64,000 nt of DNA from the NCBI GenBank assembly GCA_017514025.1, contig JAFWLB010000002.1:250346-314345 (forward strand), in the 5' to 3' direction. This DNA comes from Candidatus Saccharimonadota bacterium (lineage in GTDB: Bacteria > Patescibacteriota > Saccharimonadia > Saccharimonadales > Saccharimonadaceae). The notes under the pieces were generated by a model. That model ran no database searches and was not told the origin of the DNA. It saw only the letters and a list, made by a program, of their open reading frames with translations. Position numbers and translations under genes: made by a program. Shown here one piece after another: positions 16,136-23,501 of this stretch; position 1 is the first letter of the stretch; the number at the start of each line of letters is the position of its first letter.

Positions 16136-16843
16136 ATGGATATAACACCGCGACAAACTGAGATTTTGTATCGGATTATAGAGGAATATGCGGAAACGGC
16201 GTCACCGGTGGGGAGCGTGACGTTGGCGAAGCTTTTTGGGGTGTCTCCGGCGACGATTCGGTCGGAAATGGCAAAATTGGAGGCAATGGGGCTGATTACA
16301 CAGCCACATACCTCGGCGGGGAGAGTTCCGACAGATGCGGGATACCGGTTTTATGTGAAAGACAGTTGTTACGATGAGGATTTTGGCGGGGATTGGGGGA
16401 GAGAGATGCATGCTTTGGATGTGAGGGCAAATGCGCAGTCACGAGCTGATGCAGCGATTAAGGGGGCAGCGGACGTACTAACAGAGTTGACGGGAAATTT
16501 AGGATTTGCGACGATTGGAGAGCAATTATATTTGTCGGGAATTTCACGTTTGTTTATGCAGCCGGAGTTTGGAGATAGAGGACGAGTGCAGGCGGTAGCG
16601 GAACTTTTGGATAATTTGGAGCCGTGGCTCCGAGAGGCTTCGCCGGGAGAGGCTCTGAATATCTTTATTGGGCGGGAAAATCCGATCGGGAGAAATTCGA
16701 ATGTGGCGTTGATTATTTCGAAGTTTCAATCGCCGTATTCGGATCGGAGTTATATTGGGGTATTAGGGCCGACGCGACAAAATTATTCGCGGGTGACGGC
16801 TTTGGTGCGACACGCGGGAGATTTATTAGAGGAGATGTTATAA
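16136..16843 (+). CDS. hrcA: Heat-inducible transcription repressor HrcA (short)
   Basis: This 235-residue protein begins with the winged-helix domain of HrcA (TPRQTEILYRIIEEY; SPATIRSEMAKLEAMG; PHTSAGRVPTDAGYRFYV). HrcA represses heat-shock genes at CIRCE sites and needs GroEL for activity. Family members are normally about 340 residues; here the central and C-terminal regions are shortened. TATAAT lies 6 bases before ATG. grpE follows after 9 bases; dnaK, dnaJ and groEL are not in the window. Confidence 0.95.
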   Translation: MDITPRQTEILYRIIEEYAETASPVGSVTLAKLFGVSPATIRSEMAKLEAMGLITQPHTSAGRVPTDAGYRFYVKDSCYDEDFGGDWGREMHALDVRANAQSRADAAIKGAADVLTELTGNLGFATIGEQLYLSGISRLFMQPEFGDRGRVQAVAELLDNLEPWLREASPGEALNIFIGRENPIGRNSNVALIISKFQSPYSDRSYIGVLGPTRQNYSRVTALVRHAGDLLEEML

Positions 16844-16852
16844 AGGAGGAAA

Positions 16853-17275
16853 ATGAAGGAAAAGAAAAAAGAAACTGAGGTGCAGATAGAAGAGCTGACG
16901 GCGGATTTACAGAGGACGCGGGCGGATTTTGAGAATTTTCGTAAGCAGGTGGAACTGCAAAAAGCTGGGGAACGGAAGGTCGCGAAATACGGGACGGTTA
17001 TGAAATTGTTGCCGTTGCTTGACGATTTGGATCGGGCGATTGCGAGCTACGAAGAATTGAAGCCGCTAGAAAAATCATTAGGGAAGACTTTGCAAGAATT
17101 GGATTTGAAGAAGGTAGAATCAGAGGAAGGAGTGGAGTTTAATCCGGATTTGCATGATGCGGTGATGGTAGAGGGGGAGGGAGAAAAGGAAGTGATTGGC
17201 GAGACTCTCAGGCCGGGGTATTATTACGAAGGAGAGGTACTGCGTCCGGCTATGGTAAAAGTTAAAAAAATATGA
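16853..17275 (+). CDS. grpE: Nucleotide exchange factor GrpE
   Basis: This is a 140-residue DnaK cochaperone. An N-terminal coiled coil (IEELTADLQRTRADFENFRK) leads to the beta-wing domain ending in YYYEGEVLRPAMVKV, the family's C-terminal signature. It is shorter than typical GrpE (about 190). A Shine-Dalgarno AAAGGAGG lies 4 bases before the start, the gene follows hrcA closely, and it would be under CIRCE control. Confidence 0.95.
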   Translation: MKEKKKETEVQIEELTADLQRTRADFENFRKQVELQKAGERKVAKYGTVMKLLPLLDDLDRAIASYEELKPLEKSLGKTLQELDLKKVESEEGVEFNPDLHDAVMVEGEGEKEVIGETLRPGYYYEGEVLRPAMVKVKKI

Positions 17276-17306
17276 TATAATTAAGAGAAGTAGAAAGGAA
17301 TTATTT

Positions 17307-17987
17307 ATGGCTGAATATAAGTTGACGCTGGAAAAGCGTGAGTTGACTGGCAAAAAATTGAAAAGTTTAAGAGAGGCGGGGATGATTCCGTCGGTGGTTT
17401 ACGGTGGGAAAGAGCCGGTTTTGGCGGCTAGTGAATATGTGGCAACGGAGAAAGTTTTGGAAAAGGCTGGCTATCATTCGCCGGTGGATTTGGATATTGC
17501 TGGCAAGAAACAGATGGCAATCGTGAAGGATGTGCAGTTAGATGCGGTGAGCCGGAAAATTTTGAACGTAGAGTTTCAGGCAATTTCGGCGAAGGAAGCG
17601 GTGGTGGCAACGACACCGATTGTGGTGGTAGATTTTGAAGCGTCAGAAGCGTCAAAGACTTATCATTTTGCGATGACTCAGGCGATGACGGAAATTGCGG
17701 TGAAGGCAAAACCGGCGGATTTGCCGAAAGAATTGACTGTAGACGCATCAGGCTTAAATGGTGTAGAGGATAAAATTGTGCTAGCTGATGTGAAACTGCC
17801 GGCGGGAGTGGAGCTAGCAGGCAAAGAACTAGATATGGAACAGGTAGTAGCGTCGCTTTATGACCCGGCGGCAGAAGCGGAAAAGCGGGAGGCGGAGGCG
17901 GAGACTGAGGCCAGCGAAGAAGCTTCGACAGGGGAAGCTACGGAGACTGCTGAAGAAAAATCTGAGGAAACGCAGGAAGAGAAATAA
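17307..17987 (+). CDS. rplY: Ribosomal protein bL25 (CTC family)
   Basis: This is a 226-residue bL25 of the long CTC type. The 5S-rRNA-binding domain is at residues 1-90 (LTLEKRELTGKKLKSLREAG; VKDVQLDAV), followed by the beta-rich CTC domain to about residue 185 and a highly acidic, alanine/glutamate-rich tail of about 40 residues. A TATAAT (17274-17279) and an AGAAAGGA ribosome-binding site precede it, so it has its own promoter after grpE. Confidence 0.95.
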   Translation: MAEYKLTLEKRELTGKKLKSLREAGMIPSVVYGGKEPVLAASEYVATEKVLEKAGYHSPVDLDIAGKKQMAIVKDVQLDAVSRKILNVEFQAISAKEAVVATTPIVVVDFEASEASKTYHFAMTQAMTEIAVKAKPADLPKELTVDASGLNGVEDKIVLADVKLPAGVELAGKELDMEQVVASLYDPAAEAEKREAEAETEASEEASTGEATETAEEKSEETQEEK

Positions 17988-17990
17988 AAA

Positions 17991-19826
17991 TTACTGCAAA
18001 GCTTTGGTATTTGCGATAAGCCTGTCAAGAAAAGCTTGGCGGGCTTTTTCGGCGTTTTGGTTGTAGCCAGCCCAAGCATAAAGGGCGGGATCTTGGAGAG
18101 CGCGGGCAAAACTAAAGGTGACTGGCCAGGGGAAGGGGCCGTTTTTAATGATGGCGGCGAGATTGGCGGTGGCTTGTTCAACGGTTTGTCCGCCAGAGAG
18201 GAAGACTACGCCGGCGAGTTCTTTGGGGACGTGGTTTTTTAAGACTTTGGCGGTGGCTTTGGCGACTTCTTCTGGAGTGGATTGGTGTTCTTGTTGTTTG
18301 CCGGCGAGAACCATGTTGCATTTTAGGAGACAGCCGCGGAGATTGACATGGCGTTCTTTCAGTTTGGCAAAGAGGCAGTCGAGAATTTTAGCGGTGGCTT
18401 CAGCGCACTGATGGATGTCGTAAAAACCGTCGTAGACGACTTCGGGCTCAACGATGGGGACGAGGCCGGCGGATTGGCATTTTTCGGCATATTCGGCGAG
18501 GCGAGTGCAATTTTCGATAATAGCGTAGTCAGTGGGGGTGAGAGGGTTGCCGTGGTCGTCGAGGTGGATTTCGAAAGCGGCGCGCCATTTGGCGAAACGC
18601 AGACCCATTTGGTAGTATTCGGCGAGGCGAGCGTCGAGACCAACGAGGCCTTTGGTGTAAGTTTCGGTGTAATCTGGGGTTTTAGGGTCGGCAGCTTCGA
18701 TGGGGGCGAGGCCCTGGTCGACCTTGATGCCAGGGATGAGACGTTTGCCGGTGAGATAGTCGACGAAATTTTGGCCATTGTCGGCGAGTTGGCGAGCAGT
18801 TTCGTCAAAGAGGATGACGCCGTTGATGTATTTTTCGAGATCTTTGGTGGTGAAAAAGAGGTTGCGGTAATTGCGGCGGTTTTGGTAAGTATCAGGGATA
18901 TCTAGCTGCCCAAATTTTTTGTGGATACTGCCACCGGATTCATCGGCAGCGAGGATGCCTTTGGGGTACAAAACCAGATTTTTGGCGATGAGTTCGAGGT
19001 TGTTTTTGGCGGTAAAAGAGGTGGCGAGCTCTTGGAGTTGGGGAAGAGAAAGAGTGGAATTGAGGAGGGATTTTTCGATGTTGAGGCGGGCAAATTGGAG
19101 ACTGATTTCGACGGAGTGGCCGAGGACGAAGCTGGCGAGAATGGTCGCAGCGGCGATGGAATAAGTAGAGAGGTGAGTGGCGACGTTGATGCGGTTTACG
19201 GAGATGGTCTCGGAGACATCGGCATAAGAGAGAGCCTCAGCGGAAATATGAATGATTTTATTGGGGTCAATGGTGTCTAAGGCGGGCGCGTTTGAAATTT
19301 CCGCAAAAATTAGATCAGCTTTTTCTAGGAGAGAGTTTAAGTGATGATTGTTGGGCTCGCGAAGATAGATGACCAGTTTAGTATTGGGGGAGTTTTTGAG
19401 GTAATTTTGGATGGCTTCGGTGGTTTTGGCGGTGAGAGTAGCGGAACGATCCAAATAGAGGTAGTCTGCAGGTTGACTAGGGGGAGTGAAAGTAGTTTTG
19501 GTGAAATTAGTGGGGGAGAGATAGGAAACATCGCCATCAGAGACAAGGATGTAGCGGTGAGTGGCGGTATCAGCGGTGGGATTGTCGTCTTTGAAACTCA
19601 GAGTGGAACCAGAGATGGCGGCGTCGATACCGAATTTTTGGAGAACTTCGAGAGAAACGGCGGCACCGCCGAGGCTGGATTCACGGTGGAAAAAGCGGTG
19701 TTCGGAAGCGTTGAAGCTAAAGTCGAGCCATTTGGTGCCGAATTTGTCGGTTTCGAAGTTTTCGGTGCGAGAGTCGAGATTTAAGTAAACGTCTTTGGTG
19801 ACGTTGCCCACTACTAAGATATTCAT
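17991..19826 (-). CDS. Fusion: PfkB-like domain + class I fructose-bisphosphate aldolase
   Basis: A 611-residue protein. Residues about 1-270 resemble a PfkB/ribokinase-family sugar kinase (ILVVGNVTKDVYLNL; the GG of SSLGGAAVSLEVLQKFG at 53-54), but the catalytic GAGD motif is replaced by THLSTYS (about 217-223), so the Asp base is missing. Residues about 275-611 are a complete class I aldolase: LAADESGGS (Asp295), Lys368 in GIKVDQG, KWR at 413, Glu460/462 and the Schiff-base Lys502 in LLKCNMV. It should cleave fructose-1,6-bisphosphate, with the N-terminal half likely regulatory or structural. TAAAAT lies 6 bases before ATG. tpiA is nearby. Confidence 0.93.
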   Translation of the reverse strand: MNILVVGNVTKDVYLNLDSRTENFETDKFGTKWLDFSFNASEHRFFHRESSLGGAAVSLEVLQKFGIDAAISGSTLSFKDDNPTADTATHRYILVSDGDVSYLSPTNFTKTTFTPPSQPADYLYLDRSATLTAKTTEAIQNYLKNSPNTKLVIYLREPNNHHLNSLLEKADLIFAEISNAPALDTIDPNKIIHISAEALSYADVSETISVNRINVATHLSTYSIAAATILASFVLGHSVEISLQFARLNIEKSLLNSTLSLPQLQELATSFTAKNNLELIAKNLVLYPKGILAADESGGSIHKKFGQLDIPDTYQNRRNYRNLFFTTKDLEKYINGVILFDETARQLADNGQNFVDYLTGKRLIPGIKVDQGLAPIEAADPKTPDYTETYTKGLVGLDARLAEYYQMGLRFAKWRAAFEIHLDDHGNPLTPTDYAIIENCTRLAEYAEKCQSAGLVPIVEPEVVYDGFYDIHQCAEATAKILDCLFAKLKERHVNLRGCLLKCNMVLAGKQQEHQSTPEEVAKATAKVLKNHVPKELAGVVFLSGGQTVEQATANLAAIIKNGPFPWPVTFSFARALQDPALYAWAGYNQNAEKARQAFLDRLIANTKALQ

Positions 19827-19859
19827 ATCTCTATTTTAACATGTTATAATGGAGTTATT

Positions 19860-20624
19860 ATGAAAAAAGTTTTAGCATTTGATATAGACCAAACATTAAA
19901 CGTAGCCAAGACGCCGATTACGGATGAGATTGGGGAGCTTTTGGTGAATTGTTTGGATTATTTCGAGGTTTGTCCGATTTCGGGGCAAAAATTCGACCAA
20001 TTTTTGATTCAAATTGTGGATAGGCTGCCAAATCCTACCCCGGCCCAACTAAGCCATCTGCACTTGTTTGTGGCCCAAGGAACGCAATATTACAAATTTG
20101 ATACTGAGAAAAACGACTGGGTGCAGATTTATAATTATCCGTTAACAGAGGAACAGGTGGCGAAGATTTCGGAGACGATCGAAAAATCGGCGCGAGAGCT
20201 GGGTTTTTGGGAAGAGGATAAGCTCATGGAGGGGGATGAGATTATTGAAAATCGGCTTTCGCAGGTGACTTTTTCGGCTCTGGGACAAAAAGCTGGGACA
20301 GAGGCGAAATACGCTTGGGATCCGGATTGCAAAAAGCGGGAAAAAATCGTGAAACGCTGCAAGGAGTTGGCGCCGGAGTTTGATTATGAGATCGGGGGTA
20401 CGACTTCTATAAATGCGATTACGCCAGGGATGAACAAGGAATTTGGTATGACACACCTTTTGGAGGAATTGAATGTGAAAAAAGAGGACATTCTCTATTT
20501 TGGTGATATGACGCAGCCGGGCGGGAATGATTACCCAGTGGTGGCGATGGGGATTGATACGATTACGGTGCGCAGCCACGAAGATACGGCTTTTGCCTTG
20601 CGTGGGATTTTGGGCGTGTTATAA
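19860..20624 (+). CDS. HAD-IIB phosphatase, phosphomannomutase-like
   Basis: A 254-residue HAD hydrolase. Motif I is LAFDIDQTLN (DxD), Lys/Gly elements lie in the cap-containing middle, and the C-terminal motif DILYFGDMTQPGGNDYPV closely resembles that of eukaryotic-type phosphomannomutases and sucrose-phosphate phosphatases. Activity could be a hexose-phosphate mutase or phosphatase. TATAAT (19845-19850) is 9 bases upstream. It lies directly before tpiA (7-base gap). Confidence 0.85.
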   Translation: MKKVLAFDIDQTLNVAKTPITDEIGELLVNCLDYFEVCPISGQKFDQFLIQIVDRLPNPTPAQLSHLHLFVAQGTQYYKFDTEKNDWVQIYNYPLTEEQVAKISETIEKSARELGFWEEDKLMEGDEIIENRLSQVTFSALGQKAGTEAKYAWDPDCKKREKIVKRCKELAPEFDYEIGGTTSINAITPGMNKEFGMTHLLEELNVKKEDILYFGDMTQPGGNDYPVVAMGIDTITVRSHEDTAFALRGILGVL

Positions 20625-20631
20625 TTGTTTT

Positions 20632-21402
20632 ATGAAAACATATATCGTGGGCAACTGGAAGCTGAATTTTACGGTGGGGGAGGCTTCGATTTATTTGCAT
20701 AAACTACTGAGGAAAATGTCAAATTACAGAGATGTAGAGGTGGCGGTGGCGCCTTCGACGATTGCGTTGCAACCATTGTCTTTGCAGGTAGATAGGCATA
20801 AGATGAAGCTGTGTGCGCAGAACGCATTTTACCGGGATTACGGAGCGTTTACGGGGGAAACTTCGTTTAATCAACTGAGAGGGGTGGCGGACTATGCGAT
20901 TATTGGGCATTCGGAGCGGCGGTATATTTTTGGGGAAGATGATAAGATGATTGCGAAAAAGGTGGCGGCGGCGGTGCGAAATCGGATTTCGCCGATTTTG
21001 TGTATCGGAGAAACAGAGAGCGAGCGGGCGTTTGGCGAGACGGCGGACGTGATTCAGGACCAGTTGGTATCCGGGCTAATGGACATTGCAGAGGATGATA
21101 TTGAGAAGGTGATAGTGGCCTATGAGCCGGTATGGGCGATTTCGTCGGTGAAAGCGGCAAAGTTGGCTACCCCTGATGAAATTGCAGAGGTAGTGAGAAT
21201 GATTCGGCAGATTTTGGTGGAAACTTACGGGGCGGAAAAGGGAGAAAAAGTGCCGATTTTGTTTGGGGGGAGCGTAAATTCGTCTAATGCGGGGGCGTAT
21301 TTGACCGTACCGGGGGTGAACGGGTTATTAGTTGGGGGTGCGAGTTTGATTTTGAGTGAGTTTACTGGTATAATAGAGGTGGCTAAGAGAGTGAGGTCAT
21401 GA
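20632..21402 (+). CDS. tpiA: Triosephosphate isomerase
   Basis: A 256-residue TIM-barrel enzyme interconverting dihydroxyacetone phosphate and glyceraldehyde 3-phosphate. Catalytic Lys is in VGNWKLN (residues 6-12), His in IIGHSERR and Glu in VAYEPVWAI; the phosphate loop is GGSVNSSNA and LVGGASL. The start at 20632 is supported by a TATAAT (20620-20625) ending 6 bases upstream and by family alignment; an upstream in-frame extension belongs to the previous gene. With the aldolase next door it gives lower glycolysis a local cluster. Confidence 0.97.
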   Translation: MKTYIVGNWKLNFTVGEASIYLHKLLRKMSNYRDVEVAVAPSTIALQPLSLQVDRHKMKLCAQNAFYRDYGAFTGETSFNQLRGVADYAIIGHSERRYIFGEDDKMIAKKVAAAVRNRISPILCIGETESERAFGETADVIQDQLVSGLMDIAEDDIEKVIVAYEPVWAISSVKAAKLATPDEIAEVVRMIRQILVETYGAEKGEKVPILFGGSVNSSNAGAYLTVPGVNGLLVGGASLILSEFTGIIEVAKRVRS

Positions 21403-22007
21403 AAAAACAGTATATGGATTTTGTGCCGGCAGGGACGGCAAAAAAGAGAACTGCGACTAAGAAGGTGGTAAAAAAAGTGGCTGCAGAGCCGGTCAAGGAG
21501 CCTGTTAAGAGAGGAACTGTGAAGGTGGCACCAAAGACGGGAACGGTGGCTTTTGCGGGTGAGAAAAAATTGAGATTAGGAACGGTAGAGGATTTGAATC
21601 CGAAATTTGTGAAAACGGATGTGCCGAAACGGCCACTAAGTTCGGCATCGCATTTTGCGACGAAAAAAACTGGGGTGGCGGCGGTGAAGGCCAAGAAAGT
21701 GGGGGTACAAGGGGTGGTGCGGCCTGTGGAAAAACCTGTGGAAAAGTCGAAGAAAAAGAGTGATTTGGGAACGTATCAAACTCCGAAATCGCCGTTTATC
21801 AATCAGGGGAAGGTGCAGAAGCGACCCCTGTCGAAAAATGTGTATGCGGAGAAAGTGGTGATGCCGATAGAAGAGCCGAAGGGCCCGGTGACGATAATTA
21901 GTAAGCCGGAAAAGCAGGCGCATGTAGGAATGATAGTGACAATTATTTTGACGATAATTTTAGGGGCGGCAGCGGGGACGGTAGCGTTTTTGCTGTTGCC
22001 GAAGTAA
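21399..22007 (+). CDS. Basic linker protein with C-terminal membrane anchor, unknown
   Basis: A 202-residue protein whose start overlaps the tpiA stop (ATGA). About 170 residues are low-complexity and rich in K, V, P and A (repeated KKVxKxV and PVEKPVEKS units), followed by one C-terminal helix (MIVTIILTIILGAAAGTVAFL). This is a tail-anchored, cytoplasm-facing basic stalk, which might contact nucleic acid or the ribosome. No family recognised. Confidence 0.75.
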   Translation: MKKQYMDFVPAGTAKKRTATKKVVKKVAAEPVKEPVKRGTVKVAPKTGTVAFAGEKKLRLGTVEDLNPKFVKTDVPKRPLSSASHFATKKTGVAAVKAKKVGVQGVVRPVEKPVEKSKKKSDLGTYQTPKSPFINQGKVQKRPLSKNVYAEKVVMPIEEPKGPVTIISKPEKQAHVGMIVTIILTIILGAAAGTVAFLLLPK

Positions 22008-22024
22008 TTTTGGGAAGAGCTGAG

Positions 22025-22354
22025 ATGGTAAACGGAGCGGCAGATAAAAATCCATTGCTTCACCGGATAATGAAGGCGAAAACTGAGGAAGCGCTGCATT
22101 CTTCGGGGTATGCAAGAGCGAGTTTTGGTGAGCGAATTGGCTCGACATCGGCGGAGAGTTTTGCGGCGAGACAGGCGATGGAAGCGAATCGGCAAGTGGT
22201 GCGGCGGTATAGAGATTCGGAAGTGGGAGATTCTCGGAATACGGTGGAGCGAGCGAGAGGGTTTGACGCAACGCAAGATGCGGCCAAGAGGGCGGAGATT
22301 CGGGAGCGATTTCAGAAGCCTAGCCCTGGCAATTCGGGAAAAGATGTGGTATAA
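22025..22354 (+). CDS. Small basic hypothetical protein
   Basis: A 109-residue hydrophilic protein (MVNGAADKNPLLHRIMKA...) rich in R, A, E and S with the segment ERIGSTSAESFAARQ. ATG 22025 is preferred; TTG at 22010 is in frame and would add five residues. It follows the tail-anchored protein gene by 17 bases and its end overlaps the -10 box (22350-22355) of the tRNA-His promoter. Function unknown. Confidence 0.6.
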   Translation: MVNGAADKNPLLHRIMKAKTEEALHSSGYARASFGERIGSTSAESFAARQAMEANRQVVRRYRDSEVGDSRNTVERARGFDATQDAAKRAEIRERFQKPSPGNSGKDVV

Positions 22355-22367
22355 TTAGTGGGCATCT

Positions 22368-22445
22368 GGTGGGATTAGCTCAGATGGTTAGAGCGTCGGA
22401 TTGTGGTCCCGAAGGTCGGCGGTTCGATCCCGCTATCCCACCCCA
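22368..22445 (+). tRNA. tRNA-His (GUG)
   Basis: A complete cloverleaf with acceptor GTGGGAT/ATCCCAC plus the histidine-specific extra G-1 (22368) facing C73, anticodon loop TTGTGGT (GTG), T-loop TTCGATC and encoded CCA. A TATAAT box lies at 22350-22355. Confidence 0.95.
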
Positions 22446-22533
22446 TGCATCAGCTCCAGTTCAGCACGTTGTGGCTGGAACCGCCGGAGCGTCCCAAGGG
22501 GCAAACGGGGTTCGATCCCGCTATCCCACCCCA
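22446..22533 (+). repeat. Truncated tRNA-His copy (3' part only)
   Basis: The last 25 bases of tRNA-His (22421-22445, T-loop to CCA) are repeated exactly at 22509-22533, 88 bases downstream. The 63-base spacer contains a second TTGTGG (22469-22474) but no 5' acceptor strand that could pair, and the T-stem has a G-G mismatch, so this copy cannot fold as a tRNA. It is a decayed duplication or a trace of integration at the tRNA 3' end. Confidence 0.8.
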
Positions 22534-22538
22534 CGTTT

Positions 22539-22613
22539 GCGGGTATAGTACAGCGGTTAGTATATCAGTTTTCCAAACTGAGGATGGCGGTTCGATTCCG
22601 CCTACCCGCACCA
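22539..22613 (+). tRNA. tRNA-Gly (UCC)
   Basis: A 75-nt cloverleaf with acceptor GCGGGTA/TACCCGC, anticodon stem TCAGT/ACTGA, loop TTTCCAA (anticodon TCC), T-arm GGTTCGATTCC and encoded CCA. Confidence 0.95.
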
Positions 22614-22629
22614 AGATATTGTATAGTAA

Positions 22630-22658
22630 TTGACAAATTTGATAAAGTGTGCTATAAT
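22630..22658 (+). promoter_or_regulatory. Perfect consensus promoter
   Basis: TTGACA (22630-22635), a 17-base spacer and TATAAT (22653-22658): full consensus at both boxes. It precedes a leader of about 55 bases and the coiled-coil gene at 22720. Confidence 0.92.
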
Positions 22659-22719
22659 GGGGGTATGTAGTTTTACAATGTGTGTTTCAATGTCCGTGCT
22701 CAAGGGAAGGAGAAAAACT

Positions 22720-23214
22720 ATGAGCAAGACGAACGATCGGAACAATGGTAACAATGGCACCACGACGGCTACGCCGCCCGTCCCGGATACTTCTGGTATC
22801 GACGTTTCGGTGACGCAGCCGCTCGACACGGCTGGCAAGACGCCGGAACAGCTGCGTGCGGAGGCGGAAGCCAAGCGCAAGGAGGCTGAGCGCCTCGAGG
22901 CGGAAGCCAAGGCAGCTGCGGAAGCGGCAGCCGCTGCAGCCAAGAAGGCCGAAGAAGAGGCCAAGGCGGCCGAAGAGGCGGCCAAGAAGGCTAAGGCTGA
23001 GGCTATCGCGAAGGCCAAGGAGAGCGGTCAGTTCCGGGAGGCTTTCCTTCCGAAGATGGCTGATGGTTCGCTGGGCCGCCCTTATGGTAGCCCGCATTTG
23101 GCCGAGCAGGCTTCGCCGCTTGGCAAGTGCGAGGTGCGCCTCTGTTGGGGGGCACCGGATGGTCCGATTGGGCCGCCGTTGACGCCGGATGAAATGGAGA
23201 GGTATGCGCAGTAG
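22720..23214 (+). CDS. Alanine/lysine/glutamate-rich coiled-coil protein, unknown
   Basis: A 164-residue protein. The start at 22720 follows GGAAGGAG at a good distance. Residues about 1-42 are polar (N, T, P); residues about 43-105 form an uninterrupted charged helix of A, E and K heptads, TolA-like; the last 55 residues (SLGRPYGSPHLAEQA; CEVRLCWGAPDGP) form a compact end with two cysteines. No signal peptide is seen. Codon use is C-ending and unlike the G-rich neighbours, the promoter is perfect and a terminator follows, all pointing to strong expression. It may work with the next gene. Confidence 0.8.
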   Translation: MSKTNDRNNGNNGTTTATPPVPDTSGIDVSVTQPLDTAGKTPEQLRAEAEAKRKEAERLEAEAKAAAEAAAAAAKKAEEEAKAAEEAAKKAKAEAIAKAKESGQFREAFLPKMADGSLGRPYGSPHLAEQASPLGKCEVRLCWGAPDGPIGPPLTPDEMERYAQ

Positions 23215-23256
23215 CGCTACCTCTCCCCTTACACAACTACATAGCACTTTGGATTA

Positions 23257-23279
23257 GGGCGACTTCGGTCGCCCTTTTC
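23257..23279 (+). terminator. Rho-independent terminator
   Basis: GGGCGAC-ttcg-GTCGCCC, a 7-bp stem with a UUCG tetraloop, followed by TTTTCT; 42 bases after the coiled-coil gene. Confidence 0.92.
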
Positions 23280-23320
23280 TAATATAAATTAGACATAAGC
23301 GCAAAAAAGCATTATACATA

Positions 23321-23349
23321 TTGACAAAAAAGCGAAAGTGTGATACAAT
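23321..23349 (+). promoter_or_regulatory. Near-consensus promoter with long leader
   Basis: TTGACA (23321-23326), a 17-base spacer and TACAAT (23344-23349). Transcription would start near 23356, giving a leader of about 145 bases, exceptional in this window. Confidence 0.88.
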
Positions 23350-23355
23350 GAAGGC

Positions 23356-23501
23356 AGTCTGAGTTTTGCGTGTGTGTAATAACGACGAAGACCATTAACA
23401 GCCAAATCATCTCAGGTTTCAAGATGTTTTTGGAACCTGAATGCTATCTATTGTAAGGAAAGTGAAAAACTCCCCGCAGGAAAAAGAAAGGAGGCCACAA
23501 A
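23356..23501 (+). promoter_or_regulatory. Structured 5' leader of the proline-repeat membrane protein
   Basis: The leader holds a hairpin CAGGTT...AACCTG (about 23413-23439) and two segments that are complementary to the region after the gene: CCAAATCATCTCA (23402-23414) and GCTATCTAT (23443-23451). It ends with a strong Shine-Dalgarno AAAGGAGG 8 bases before ATG. No known riboswitch class is recognised. Confidence 0.55.

Noticed and set aside
17991-19826. An active phosphofructokinase supplied by the fused N-terminal domain
   Set aside because: The GAGD catalytic motif is missing (THLSTYS instead), so kinase activity is not claimed.
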